DNA of 64,000 bases from the NCBI GenBank assembly GCA_019321725.1, contig CM033106.1, positions 31,999,565-32,063,564 of the forward strand. Direction: 5' to 3'. The notes beneath the pieces were generated by a model. That model did not search any database. It was not told where the DNA came from and worked only from the letters and a program-made list of their open reading frames with translations. The position numbers and the translations under genes were made by a program. Positions 1-13,500 of the stretch are shown here, piece by piece. This DNA is from Paulownia fortunei (Eukaryota > Streptophyta > Magnoliopsida > Lamiales > Paulowniaceae). The stretch's first letter is position 1; each line of letters begins with the position of its first letter.

Positions 1-203
1 TGTCAGAACCGCGAGGCTAAGGCTATAGAGGTTTAAAGATGCCAAGCAAGTTTAGAGCTTCCTTTCTTTATATGAACAATACTTTCTTGCCACTACATTG
101 AGGAAGAAGTGAGAAAATATCGATAGCTATCATGTATTTGATGAGTGATGTCAAACTATACATATACATACATACAGATACACCATACCGGTTAAATAAC
201 TGA
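1..203. other. Non-satellite left flank, unidentified
   Basis: This is the only stretch left of the satellite array. It has more balanced base composition than the satellite and does not align by eye with the ~350-bp monomer. It holds no open frame of useful length and no RNA gene that I recognise. The satellite starts at about 204, within the part of the monomer that reads TTCTATAAGAGGAAGAATAC. It may be the end of a transposable element or unique subtelomeric DNA; the sequence alone does not decide. Confidence 0.5.
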
Positions 204-3200
204 GATCTTTTCTATAAGAGGAAGAATACATTTTTACTTTTATTTTTAATAATGACTAAAAATGGAAAAAGTTAATGAAAATATTGATACCTATTTATTG
301 TTTTCATATTCAATTTATATTTTAACTAATTATAATTTCAAAAAAAAAAATTAATTTTTTTCTATGATAGAAACATTATATTTCTACTTTTATTTTTTAA
401 TATTGATTAAAAAATAAAAAAGTTAGTCAGAATGTGGGTATTTATTTCTTGTTTTCATATTCAATTTATATTTTAACTGATTTTTTTCTTTTTAAATGTA
501 CACGTTCTAAAAAATTAATTATTTCTAAGAAAAGTATATGCTATGATAGTGGAGTTAGAATGAGGAAAAATACTTTTTTACTATTAATGCTAATTACAAT
601 TAAAATTTTGAAAAAATTTGATGCCCATTTCTTATTTACATATTGAAATTATAGTTTAATTGATTTTTTTCTTTTAATTGTATAATTTAAAAAAAAAAAC
701 TCAATTTTTTTCTATTATGAGGGAGAATATACTTCTACTTTTCATTTCAATAATGATTAAAAATTTAAAAAGCTACTAAGGTTGTTGATACCTATTTTTT
801 GTTATCATTTTCAATTTATATTTTAATAGGTTTTTTTCTTTTTAAATGTACACGTTCTAAAAAAATCTAATTTTTTCTAATAAATTATAAGTGAATGCTA
901 TGACAGTGGAGTTAGAATGAGAAAAAATAATTTTCAACTATAAATATTAAATAAAATTAAAAATTTAAAAAACTTGATGCCCATTTCTTATTTACATATT
1001 AAAATTATAGTTTAACAGATCTTTTTTTTTTCATTTTAACTGTATAATTAAAAAAAAACTTAATTTTTTTCTATGAGAGGAAGAATACATTTCAACTTTT
1101 ATTTTTGATAATGATTAAAAAATAAAAAAGCAAGTCAGAATGTTGACACCTATTTCTTGTTTTCATATTCAATATATATTTTAATTAATTTTTTTCTTTT
1201 TAAATGTATACATTCTAAAAAAATTAATTATTTCTAAGAAATTATAAGTTTATGCTATGACAGTGGAGTTAGATTGATAAAATATACTTTCTTACTATTA
1301 ATGTTAATTAAATTAAAAATTAAAAAAATTTGATACCCATTTCTTGTTTACATATTGAAATTATAACTGAATTTTTTTTCCTTTCAACTGTATAGTTTTG
1401 AAGAAAACTTTTTTTTTTCTATGAGAGAAAGAATACATTTTTATTTTTATTTTTAATTATGATTAAAAATCGAGAAAGCTATTGGGGATGTTGCTACCTA
1501 TTTCTTGTTTTCATATTCAATTTAAATTTTAATTATTTTTTTTCTTTTTAAATATTTACGTTCTAAAAAATCTATTTTTTTTCTAAAAAACTATAAGTGT
1601 ATGGTATGAGTTAGAATGAAGAAAAATACTTTTCTACTATTAATGTTAATTAAATTAAAAATTTGAAAAACTTGATGCCCATTTTTTGTTTACACAATAA
1701 AATTATAGTTTAATTAAATTTCTTTTCTTTTAACTGTATAGTTTCAAAGAAAATTTAATTTTTTTTCTATGAGTAGAAGATTATATTTCTACTTTTATTT
1801 TTAATAATGATTAAAGATTGAAAAGCTAATAAGGATGTTGGTACCTATTTCTTGTTTTCATATTCAATTTATATTTTAACTATTTTTTTTCTTTTTAAAT
1901 GTATACGTTCTAAAAAATCTAATTTTTTTCTAAGAAATTATTAGTGTATGTTATGACAGTAGAGTTAGAATGAGTAAAAATATTTTTCTACTATTAATGT
2001 TAATCAGAATTAAAAGTTTAAAAAACTTGATGGCCATTTATTATTTACATATTGAAATTATAGTTTAATTGAATTTCTTTCCTTTTAACTGTATAATCTC
2101 AAAGAAAACTTAATTTTTTTTTCTGTTATGAAGGAGAATATATTTCTACTTTTTTTAATAATGATTAAAAACTTAAAAAGCTACTAAGGATATTGATACC
2201 TATTTTTTGTTTTCATTTTCAATTTATATTTTTTGTTGATACCCATTTCTTGTTTACATATTTAAATTATAGTTTAACTAATTTTTTTCCTTTTAACTGT
2301 ATAATTTAAAAAAAAACTTAATTTTTTTTCTATGAGAGGAAGAATACATTTCAACTTTTATTTTTAATAATGATTAAAAAATAAAAAACCTAATAAGGAT
2401 GTTGGCACCTATTTCTTGTTTTTATATTCAATTTATATTTTAACTGATTTTTTCTTCTTCTTAAATGTATGCGTTCTAAAAAATCAAATCATTTCTAAGA
2501 AATTATAAGTGTATGCTATGACAGTAGAGTGAGATTGATGAAAAATGCTTTCCTACTATTAGTGTTAATTAAATTAAAAATTAAAAAAATTTGATGCCCA
2601 TTTCTTATTTACGTATTGAAATTATAGTTTAACTGAATTTATTTTCCTTTCAATAGTATAATTTTGAAGAAAACTTAATATTTTTTCTATTAGAGAAAGA
2701 ATACATTTCTACTTTTATTTTTAATAATGATTGAAAATTGAAAAAGCTACTGAGGATGTTGGTACCTATTTCTTATTTTCATATTCAATTTATATTTTAA
2801 CTTATTTTTTTTTCTTGTTAAATGTTCATGTTCTAAAAAGTCTAATTATTTCTAAGAAATTATAAGTGTATGCTATGACACGTGTTAGAATGAGGAAAAA
2901 AATACTTTCCTGCTATTAATATTAAGTAGGATTAAAAATTTGAAAAACTTGATATCCATTTATTGTTTACATATTTGATTTTTTTCTTTTAATTGTATAA
3001 TTTCAAAGAAAACTTAATTTTTTTTTCTCTAAGAGGAAGAATTCATTTCTACTTTTATTTTTAATAATGATCAAAAATTTAAAAATTTAGTCAGGATGTT
3101 GGTACCTATTTTTTGTTTTTACATTCAATTTATATTTTAACTTATTTTTTTTAAATGTATACGTTCTAAAACATCTAATTTTTTCTAAGAAATTATAAGT

Positions 3201-5637
3201 GTATTCTATGATATAGGAGTTAGAATGAGGAAAAAAAATACTTTTCTACTATTAATTTTAATTAGGATTAAAAATTTGAGAAACTTGATACTCATTTCTT
3301 GTTTACAATTAATTGATTTTTTTCCTTTTTAATTGTATAATTTCAAAGAGGAATGATACATTTCGATTAAAAAATGAAAAAGCTAATCACAATGTTGGTA
3401 CCTATTTTTTGTTTTCATATGTAATTTATATTTTAATTGATTTTTTTCTTTTTAAATGTATAAGTTCTAAAAAATCTAATTATTTCTAAAAAAATATAAG
3501 TGTATGCCATAACAGTGGAGTTAGAATGTGGAAAAAACCTTTTTTACTATTAATGTCAATTCGAATTAAATTTTTTGAAAAACATGATGCCCATTTCTTG
3601 TTCACATATTGAAATTAGAGTTTAACTGTTTTTTTATTTCTTTTAACTGTATAATTTGGAAAAAAAACTTAATTTTTTTCTATTAAAGAAAGAATACATT
3701 TCTAGTTTTATTTTTAATAATGATTGAAAATTGAAAAAGCTACTGAGGATGTTGGTATCTATTTCTTATTTTCATATTCAATTTATATTTTAACTTTTTT
3801 TTCTTGTTAAATGTTTATGTTCTAAAAAGTCTAATTATTTCTAAGAAATTTTAAGTGTATGCTATGACACGTGTTAGAATGAGGAAAAAAAATACTTTCT
3901 TGCTATTAATGTTAAGTAGGGTTAAAAATTTGAAAAACTTGATATCCATTTCTTGTTTACATATTTGATTTTTTTCTTTTAATTGTATAATTTCAAAGAA
4001 AACTTAATTTTTTTTTCTCTGAGAGGAAAAATTCATGTCTACTTTTATTTTTAATAATGATAAAAAATTTAAAAAGCTAGTCAGGATGTTGGTACCTATT
4101 TTTTGTTTTTACATTCAATTTATATTTTAACTTATTTTTTTTAAAAATGTATACGTTCTAAAATATCTAATTTTTTCTAAGAAATTATAAGTGTATTCAA
4201 TGATATATGAGTTAAAATGAGGAAAAAAAATACTTTTCTACTATTAATTTTAATTAGGATTAAAAATTTGAGAAACTTGATACTCATTTCTTGTTTACAT
4301 ATTCAAATTATAGTTTAATTGAGTTTTTTTCCTTTTTAATTGTATAATTTCAAAGAGGAATGATACATTTCTACTTTTACATTTAATAATGATTAAAAAA
4401 TGAAAAAGCTAGTCATAATGTTGGTACCTATTTTTTGTTTTCATATTTAATTTATATTTTAATTGATTTTTTTTTAAATGTATAAGTTCTAAAAAATCTA
4501 ATTATTTCTAAAAAAATATAAGTGTATGCCATAACAGTGGAGATAGAATGTGGAAAAAACCTTTTTTTTACTATTAATATCAATTAGAATTAAAATTTTT
4601 GAAAAACATGATGCCCATTTCTTGTTTATATATTGAAATTAGAGTTTAACTGTTTTTTTATTTCTTTTAAATATATAATTTGGAAAAAAAACTTAATTTT
4701 TTTTCTATGAGAGAAAGAATATATTTCTACTTTTATTTTTAATAGTGATTAAAAACTAAAAACGTTACTGAGGATGTTGGTACCTATTTCTTGTTTTCAT
4801 ATTCAATTTAAATTTTAACTAGTTTTTTTTCTTTTTAAATGTGTATGTTCTAACAAATCTATTTTTTTCTAAGAAATTATAAATGTATGCAATGACAATA
4901 GAGTTAAAATGAGAAAGATACTTTTCTACTATTAATGTTAAATAAAATTAAAAATTTGAAAAACTTGACGCCCATTTCTTGTTTACATAATGAAATTATA
5001 GTTTAAGCGAATTTCTTTTCTTTTAACAGTATAATTTTGAAGAAAACTTAATTTTTTTTCTATGAGAGGAAAAATACATTTCTATTTTTTAATAATAATA
5101 AAAAATTAAAAAAAATTAATTAGGATGTTGGTATCTATTTCTTGTTTTCATATTCAATTTATATTCTAACTGATTTCTTTTTCTTTTTAAATGTATTAGT
5201 TCTAAAAAATGTAATCATTTCTAAGAAACTATAAGTGTAATGGAGTTAGAATGATGAAAAATACTTTGGTGCTATTAATGTTAATTGGAATTAAAAATTT
5301 GAAAAACTTGATGGCCATTTCTTATTTACATATTGAAATTATAGTGTAACTAATATTTTTTCCCTTTAACTATATAATTTCATAGAAAACTTTATTTGTT
5401 TTTTATGATGGAAGAATACATTTCAACTTTTATTTTTAAAGATTAAAAATTTAAAAAGCTACTAAGGATGTTGACACCTATTTTTTGTTTTCATTTTCAA
5501 TTTATATTTTAACTATTGTTTTATTTTTAAATGTATACGTTCTAAAAAACATAATTTTTTCTAATAAATCATAGGTGTATGCTATGATAGTGGGAGTTAG
5601 AATGAGGAAAAATTACTTTCATACTATTAATGTTAAT
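204..5637 (+). repeat. AT-rich ~350-bp satellite, block A (forward)
   Basis: This is a tandem array of about 15 monomers. Equivalent points (the stretch around TTGGTACCTATTTCTTG) recur near 436, 785, 1141, 1489, 1836 and 2191, a spacing of 347-356 bp. Each monomer contains two related halves: one with GGTACCTATTTCTTG, then TTTTAACTGA, then TCTAAGAAATTATAAG; the other with GATGCCCATTTCTTG, then AGTTTAACTGA, then TCTATGAGAGGAAGAA. Copies differ by many substitutions and small indels, and one monomer near 2230 is shortened by fusion of the two halves. Block A is a distinct subfamily: it uses GATGCCC and GACAGTGGAG where block C uses GATACCC and AACACAGGAG. No coding capacity is seen. Confidence 0.95.
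2690..4670 (+). repeat. Two-copy ~989-bp higher-order repeat in block A
   Basis: Within block A a stretch of about three monomers is repeated with a shift of 989 bp. For example, the distinctive GACACGTGTTAGAATGAGG lies near 2877 and again near 3866, and the shortened half-monomer with ACATATTTGATTTTTTTC follows in both. The copies differ at scattered sites and by a ~55-bp indel near 3305/4300, so this is an older duplication than those at 24.7 kb or 47.8 kb. The borders are approximate. Confidence 0.75.
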
Positions 5638-7545
5638 GTAAGTTTTCTTTGAAATTATACAGTAAAAAGAAAAAATAATCCAGTTAAACTATAATTTGAA
5701 TACATAAAGGACAAATGGGTATCAAGTTTTTAAATTTTTAATCTTATTTAACCTTAATAGTAAGAAATTATTTTTCCTCATTTTAACTCTTGTATTATAG
5801 AATACGCTCTTAATTTATTAGAAAAAATTAAATTTTTTAGAACGTAAACTTTTAAAAAGAAAAAAATCAATTAAAATAAAAATTTAATAAGAAAATAAGA
5901 AATATGTATCAACATTTTGAGTCACTTTTTCAATTTTTAGCCGCATTTAAAAATAAAAGTAGAAAATATAATGTTTCTCTTATTGAAAATAATGTAAATT
6001 TTCCCTTAAATTATACAGATAAAGGAAAAAGTAATTGGTTAAACTATAATTTGAATACTTAAGGGAGAAATGGGTATCAAATTTTTAAATTTTTAATCTT
6101 ATTTAACCTTAACAGTAGGAGAGTATTTTTCCTCATTCTAACTTATGTGTTACAGAGCATGCTTGTAATTTATTAGAAAAAAATAAATTTTTTAGAATGT
6201 AAACTTTTAAAAAGAAAAAAATCAATTAAAATAAAAATTTAATAAGAAAGCAAGAAATAGATACCAACATTCTGAGTCGCATTTTTAATTTTTATTCATA
6301 ATTAAAAATAAAAGTAAAAAATATAATGTTACTCTCATTGAAAATAATGTAAGTTTTCCTTAAAATTATACAGTAAAAAAAAAAAATCCAGTTAAACTAT
6401 AATTTGAATACATAAAGTAGAAATGGGTATCAAATTTTTAAATTTTTAATCTTATTTAACCTTAATAGTAGGAGAGTATTTTTTCTCATTCTAACTCACG
6501 TGTTATAGAGTACGCTTTTAATTTATTAGAAAAAAATATTTTTTTTAGAACGTAAATTTTTAAAAAGAAAAAAATCAATTAAAATAAGAATTCAATAAGA
6601 AAGCAAAAAATAGGTACTAACATTCTGAGTCGCATTTTTAATTTTTAGCCATAATTAAAAATAAAAGTAGAAAATATAATATTTCTCTCATTGAAAATAA
6701 TATAAGTTTTCCTTGAAATTATACAGTAGAAAGAAAAAACAATTCAATTAAATTATAATTGAATACGTAAAGAAGAAATGGGTATCAAGTTTTTAATTTT
6801 TAATCTTATTTAACCTTAACAGTAGGAAATTATTTTTCCTCATTCTAACTCCTGTGTTATAGAATATACTTTTAATTTATTAGAGAAAAATATTTTTTTT
6901 AGAACGTAAACTTTTAAAAAGAAAAAAATTAATTAAAATAAAAATCTAATAAAAAAGCCCGAAATAGGTACCAACATTCTGAATCGCATTTTTAATTTTT
7001 AGCCATAATTAAAAATAAAAGTAGGAAATGCATTGTTTCTATTATTGAAATTATTATAGGTTTTTCTTGAAATTATACAGTAAAAAGAAAAAATAATCTA
7101 GTTAAACTATAATTTGAATACATAAGAGAGAAATGAATATCAAATTTTTAAATTTTTAATCTTATTTAACCTTAACAGTAGAAATTATTTTTCCTCATTC
7201 TAACTCATGTTTTATAGAATACATTTTTAATTTATTAGAAAAAAATAAATTTTTTAGAACGAAAGCTTTTAAAAAGAAAAAAATCAATTAAAAAAAATTA
7301 ATAAGAAAACAAGAAATATGTGCCAACTTTCTGAGTCGCTTTTTCAATTTTTAGCCATAATGAAAAATAAAAGTAGAAAATATGTTGTTTGTGTCCTTGT
7401 AAATATTATAAGTTTTCTTTGAAATTATACAGTAAAAAGAAAAACAATCCAGTTGAACTATAATTTGAATACGTAAGAGAGAAATGCGTATCAAGTTTCT
7501 AAATTTTTAATCTTAATTAACCTTAACAGTAGGAAAGTATTCAAT
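5638..7545 (-). repeat. AT-rich ~350-bp satellite, block B (inverted)
   Basis: This block has about five and a half monomers of the same satellite, read as reverse complement. Motifs such as AAACTATAATTTGAATAC, GGGTATCAAGTTTTTAAAT and AACCTTAACAGTAGGA are the complements of motifs in blocks A and C. Although it follows block A directly, its sequence is closer to block C, so the two neighbours differ in both orientation and subfamily. The left junction is near 5637, where TTAATGTTAATGTAAGTTTT joins the two strands through a short shared AATGT. The right junction is near 7545. Confidence 0.93.
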
Positions 7546-7599
7546 AACCTTAACACATGAGTTAGAATTAGGAAAAATACTTTTCTACTCTTAAGGTTA

Positions 7600-10500
7600 A
7601 ATAAGATTAAAAATTTAAAAATTTGATACCCGTTTTTCTATTACGTATTCAAATTATAGTTTAACTGGATTATTTTTTCTTTTTACTATATAATTTCAAG
7701 GAAAAATTTCAATGAGAAAAATAATATATTTCCTACTTTTATTCTTAATTATGGTTAAAAATTAAAAAAGCGATTCCGAATATTGGTACCTATTTCGGGC
7801 TTTTTTATTAAAATTTTTAATTTAATTGATTTTTTTCTAATAAACTAAAAGCGTATGCTATAACAAAGGAGTTAGAATGAGAAAAAAATACTTTCCTACT
7901 GTTAAGGTTAAATAATATTAAAAATTAAAAAGAAACTTGATACCCGTTTCTCTCTTACGTATTCAAATTATAGTTTAAGTGGATTGTATTTTATTTTAAC
8001 TGTATAATTTCAGGAAAAACTTACATTATTTTCAATGATATAAACAATATATTTCCTACTTTTATTTTTAATTGTGCCTAAGACTTAAAAAAGCGACTCT
8101 GAATGTTGGTACCAATTTTGGGCTCTTTTATTAAAATTTTATTTTAATTGATTATTTACTTTTTTAAAGTTTACGTCTTAAAAATTTATTTTTTTCTAAT
8201 AAAATAAAAAACTATGGTATAACATAGGGGTTACAATGAGGAAAAATACTTCCTATTGTTAAGGTTAAATAATATTAAAATTTTTAAAAACTTGATACTC
8301 GTTTCTCTATTATGTATTCAAATTATAGGTTAACTCGATTTTTTTTTTTCTTTTTAGAGTATAATTTCAAGGAAAACTTAAATTATTTTCAATGATAGAG
8401 ACAATATATTTCTTACTTTTATTTTTAGTTATGGATAAAAATTCAAAAATCGACTCAGAATATTTGTAACTATTTCTTGCTTTCTTATTAAATTTTTATT
8501 GTAATTGAATTTTTTTCTTCTTTAAAGTTTACGTTCTATTTTTTTTTCTAATAAATTAAAAGCGTTTGCTATAACAAAGGAGTTAGAATGAGAAAAAAAT
8601 ACTTTTCTACAATTAAGGTTAAATAAGATTAAAAATTTAAAAACTTGATACTCGTTTCTCTCTTACGTATTCAAATTATAGTTTAACTGGATTGTTTTTT
8701 CTTTTTACTGTTTAATTTCAAGAAAAACTTATATTATTTTTAATAACAGAGACAATATATTTCCCACTTTTATTTTTAGTTATGGTTTAAAATTCAAAAA
8801 TCGACTCAGAATGTTGGTACCTATTTCTTCCTTCCTTATTAAATTTTTATAATAATTGATTTTTTTCTTCTTTAAAGTTTATGTTCTAAAAAATTAAAAG
8901 CGTATGCTATAACACATGAGTTAGAATGAGAAAAAAAATACTTTCCTACTGTTAAGGTTAAATAAGATTAAAAATTTTAAAAACATGATACTCATTTTTC
9001 TCTTACGTATTCAATTTATATTTTAACTAGATTGTTTTTTTTTTCTTTTTATAGTATAATTTCAAGAAAAACTTACATTATTTTCAGTGATAGAGACAAT
9101 ATATTTCCTACTTCTATTTTTAGATATGGCAAAAAATTCAAAAAGCGACTTAGAATGTTGGTACCGAATTCTTGCTTTCTTATTAAATTTTTATTTTAAT
9201 TTATTTTTATCTTCTTTAAAGTTTAGGTTCTAAAAAAATTATTTTTTTCTAATAAATAAAAAGCGTATGGTATAACGCAACACTTAGAATGAGAAAAAAA
9301 TACTTTCCTACTTTTCATATTAAATAAGATTAAAATTTTAAAAACTTGATACTCGTTTTTCTCTTACGTATTCAAATTATAGTTTAATTGGATTGCCTTT
9401 TCTTTTAACTATATAATTTCAAGTAAAACTTAAATTATTTTTAATGAGAGAAACAATATACTTCCTACTTTTATTTTTAATTATGACTAAAAATTGAAAA
9501 AATGATTCCGAATGTTGGTACCTATTTCTTGCTTTCTTATTAAATTTTTATAATAATTGATTTTTTTCTTCTTTAAAGTTTACATTGTAAAAAGATTATT
9601 TTTTTTTCTAATAAATTAAAAGCATATCCTATAACACAGGAGTTAGAATGTTGAAAAATACTTTCTTCCTGTTAAGGTTAAATAAGATTAAAAATTAAAA
9701 AAATTGATACTCATTTCTCTCTTACGTATTCAAATTATAGTTTACTTGGATTGTTTCTTCTTTTTACTGTATAATTTCAAGAAAAACTTACATTATTTTC
9801 AATGATAGAGATAATATATTTACTACTTGTATTTTTAATTGTGGCTAAAAATTGACAAAGCGACTCTGAATGTTGGTACCTTTTTCGAGCCTTTTTATTA
9901 AATTTTTATTTTAATTGATTTTTTTTTAAAGTTTACATTTTAAAAATATTATTTTTTTCTAATAAATTAAAAGCGCATGCTATAAAATTGGAGTTAGAAT
10001 GAGAAAAAAATACTTTCCTGCTATCAAGGTTAAATAATATTAAAAATTTTAAAAACTTGATATCCATTTCTCTATTACGTATTCAAATTATCATTTAGTT
10101 GGATTGTTTTTCTTCTTTTACAGTATAATTTCAATGAAAACTTAAATTATTTTCAATAATAGCGACAATATATTTTCTATTTTATTTTTAGTTGTGGCTA
10201 AAAATTCAAAAATCGACTCAGAATGTTGGTACCGATTTCTTGCTTTCTTATGAAATTTTTATTATAATTGATTTTTTTCTTCTTTAAAGTTTACGTTCTA
10301 ATTTTTTTTCTAATAAATAAAAAGCGTATGGTATAACGCAACACTTAGAATGAAAAAAAAAAAATTTCCTACTATTAAGTTTAAATGAGATTATAAATTT
10401 TAAAAACTTGATACCCGTTTCTCTCTTACATTTTTTAAATTATAGTTTAACTGGATTATTTTTTTTCTTTTCAAAGTATAATTTCAAGGAAAACTTACCT

Positions 10501-13500
10501 TATTTTCAATGATAGAGATAATATATTTCCTACTTTTATTTTTAATTATGGCTAAAAATTGACAAAGCGATTCCGAATGTTGGTACATTTTTTGAGCTTT
10601 TTTAATAAATTTTTAATTTAATTGATTTTTTTTAAGTTTACGTTTTAAAAAAATTATTTTTTTCTAATAAATTAAAAGCGCATGCTATATCGTAGGAGTT
10701 AGAATGAGAAAAAAATACTTTCCTACTGTTAATGTTAAATAATATTAAAATTTCTAAAAACTTAATACCCGTTTCTCTTTTACGTATTTAAATTATCGGT
10801 TAGGTGGATTGTTTTTTCTTTTTACTGTATAATTTCAAGGAAAACTTACATTATTTTCAATGAAAGAGGCAATATATTTTCTACTTTTATTTTTAGTTAT
10901 GGCTAAAAATTGAAAAACCGACTCAAAATGTTGGTATCTATTTTTTGCTTTGTTATTAAAGTTTTATTATAATTTATTTTTTTTCTTCTGTAAAGTTTAC
11001 GTTCTAATTTTTTTTCCTAATAAATTAAAAGTATATGCTATAACAAAGGAGTTATGATGAGAAAAAATAATTTCCTACTGTTAAGTGTAAATAAGATTAT
11101 ATTTTTTAAAATTTGATATCCGCTTCTCTATTATGTATTCAAATTATAGTTTAACTGGATTATTTTTTTCGTTTCATAGTATAATTTCAAGGAAAACTTA
11201 AATTATTTTCAATGATATAGACAATATATTTCTTACTTTTTATTTTTAGTTATGGCTAAAAATTAAAAAACCGACTTAGAATGTTGGTACCGATTTCTTG
11301 CTTTCTTATTAAAATTTTTATTTTAATTGATTTTTTTCTTCTTTAAAGTATACGTTCTATTTTTTTTTCTAATAAATTAAAAGCGCATGCAATAACAAAG
11401 GATTTAGAATGAGAAAAAAAACTTTCATATTGTTAAGGTTAAATAATATTAAAAATTTTAAAAATTTGATACCTGTTTCTCTCTTACGTATTCAAATTAT
11501 AGTTTAGCTAGATTGTTTTTTTTCTTTTACAATATAATATCAAGGAAAACTTAAATTATTTTCAATGATAGAGACAATATATTTTCTACTTTTATTTTTA
11601 GTTATTGCTAAAAGTTCAAAAACCGACTCAGAATGTTGGTACCTATTTCTTACTTTCTTATTTAATTTTTATTATAATTGATTTTTTTCTTCGTTAAAGT
11701 TTACGTTCTAAAAAAATTATTTTTTTCAAATAAATCAAAAGCATATGCTATAACATAGGAGTTAGAATGATGAAAAATACTTTCCTCCTGTTAAGGTTAA
11801 ATAAGATTAAAAATTTAAAATCTTGATACCCGTTTCTCTCGTACGTATTCATATTATAGTTTAACTAGATTATTTTTTCTTTTTACTGTATAATTTCAAG
11901 GAAAACTTACATTATTTTCAACGATAGAGACAATATATTTTCTACTTTTATTTTTAATTATGGCTAAAAATTGACAAAGCGAATCCAAATGTTGGTACCT
12001 TTTTCTGGGTGTTTTATTAAATTTTTATTTTAATTGATTTTTTTCTTTTTTAAAGTTCACGTTTTAAAAAATATATTTCTTTGTAATACGTTAAAAGGGT
12101 ATGCTATAACACATGAGTTAAAATGAGAAAAAAATACTTTTCTAATGTTAAGGTTAAATAATATTAAAATTTTTAAAAACTTGATACCTATTTATCTAAT
12201 ACGTATTGAAATTATAGTTTAACTGAATTGTTTTTTCCTTTTCACAGTATAATTTCAATGAAAACTTAAATTATTTTTAATGATAGAGACAATACATTGC
12301 TACTTTAATTTTTAGTTATGGCTAAAAATTCAAAAATCGACTCAAAATGTTGGTACCTATTTCTTACTTTATTATTCAAATTTTATTTTTAATTAATTTT
12401 TTTATTTTTTATAGTTTACGTCTTAAAAAATTTATTTTTTTCTAATAAAATAAAAATGTATGGTATAACACAGGAGTTCCAATGAGGAAAAATACTTTCC
12501 TTTTGTTAAGGTTAAATAAGATTAAAAATTTAAACACTTGATACTCGTTTTTTTCTTACGTATTAAAATTGTAATTTAACTAGATTGTTTTTTTTCTTTC
12601 TACTGCATAATTTTAAGGAAAACTTATATTATTTTCAAAGACAGAAACAATATATTTCCTACTTTTATTTTAAGTTATGGCTAAAAATTCAAAAATCGAC
12701 TCAAAATGTTGGTACCTATTTCTTGTTTTCTTATTAAATTTTTATAATAATTCATTTTTTTCATCTTTAAACTTTACATTCTATTTTTTTTTCTAATAAA
12801 TTAAAAGTTTATGCTTTAACACAGGAGTTAGAATTAGAAAAAAATACATTCCTACTGTTAATGTTAAATAAGATTAACAACTTAAAAACTTGATACCTAT
12901 TTCTCTCTTGCGTATTCAAATTATAGTTTAACTGGATTGTTTTTTCTTTTTACTGTATAATTTCAAGAAAAACTTACATTATTTTCAATGACAGAGACAA
13001 TATATTTCCTATTTTATTTTTAGTTATGCCTAAAAATTAAAAAATGACTCAGAATGTTGGTACCTATTTCTTGCTTTCTTATTAAATTTTTATAATAATT
13101 GATTTTTTTCTTCTTTAAAGTTTACGTTCTAAAAAAATTATTTTTTCTGATAAATTAAAAGCGTATGCTATAACACATGAGTTAGAATGAGAACAAATAC
13201 ATTCCTACTGTTACTGTTAAATAAGATTAAAAATTTAAAAACTTGATACCCGTTTCTCTCTTACGTATTCAAATTATAGTTTAACTGGAATATTTTTCTC
13301 TTTTTACTGTATAATTTCAAGGAAAACTTATATTATTTTTAATGAGAGAAACAATATATTTCCTACTTTTATTTTTAGTTATGGCTAAAAATTAAAACAC
13401 CGACTCAGAATGTTTGTACCTATTTCTTGTTTTCTTATTAAAATTATAGTTTAACTAGATTGTTTTTTCTTTTTACTATATAATTTCAAGGAAAATTTTC

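Noticed and set aside
434..646. 70-codon open frame in block A of the satellite
   Set aside because: It is composed of satellite monomer sequence, is rich in Phe/Leu/Ile/Lys as any frame in such AT-rich DNA would be, and is not kept open in neighbouring monomers.
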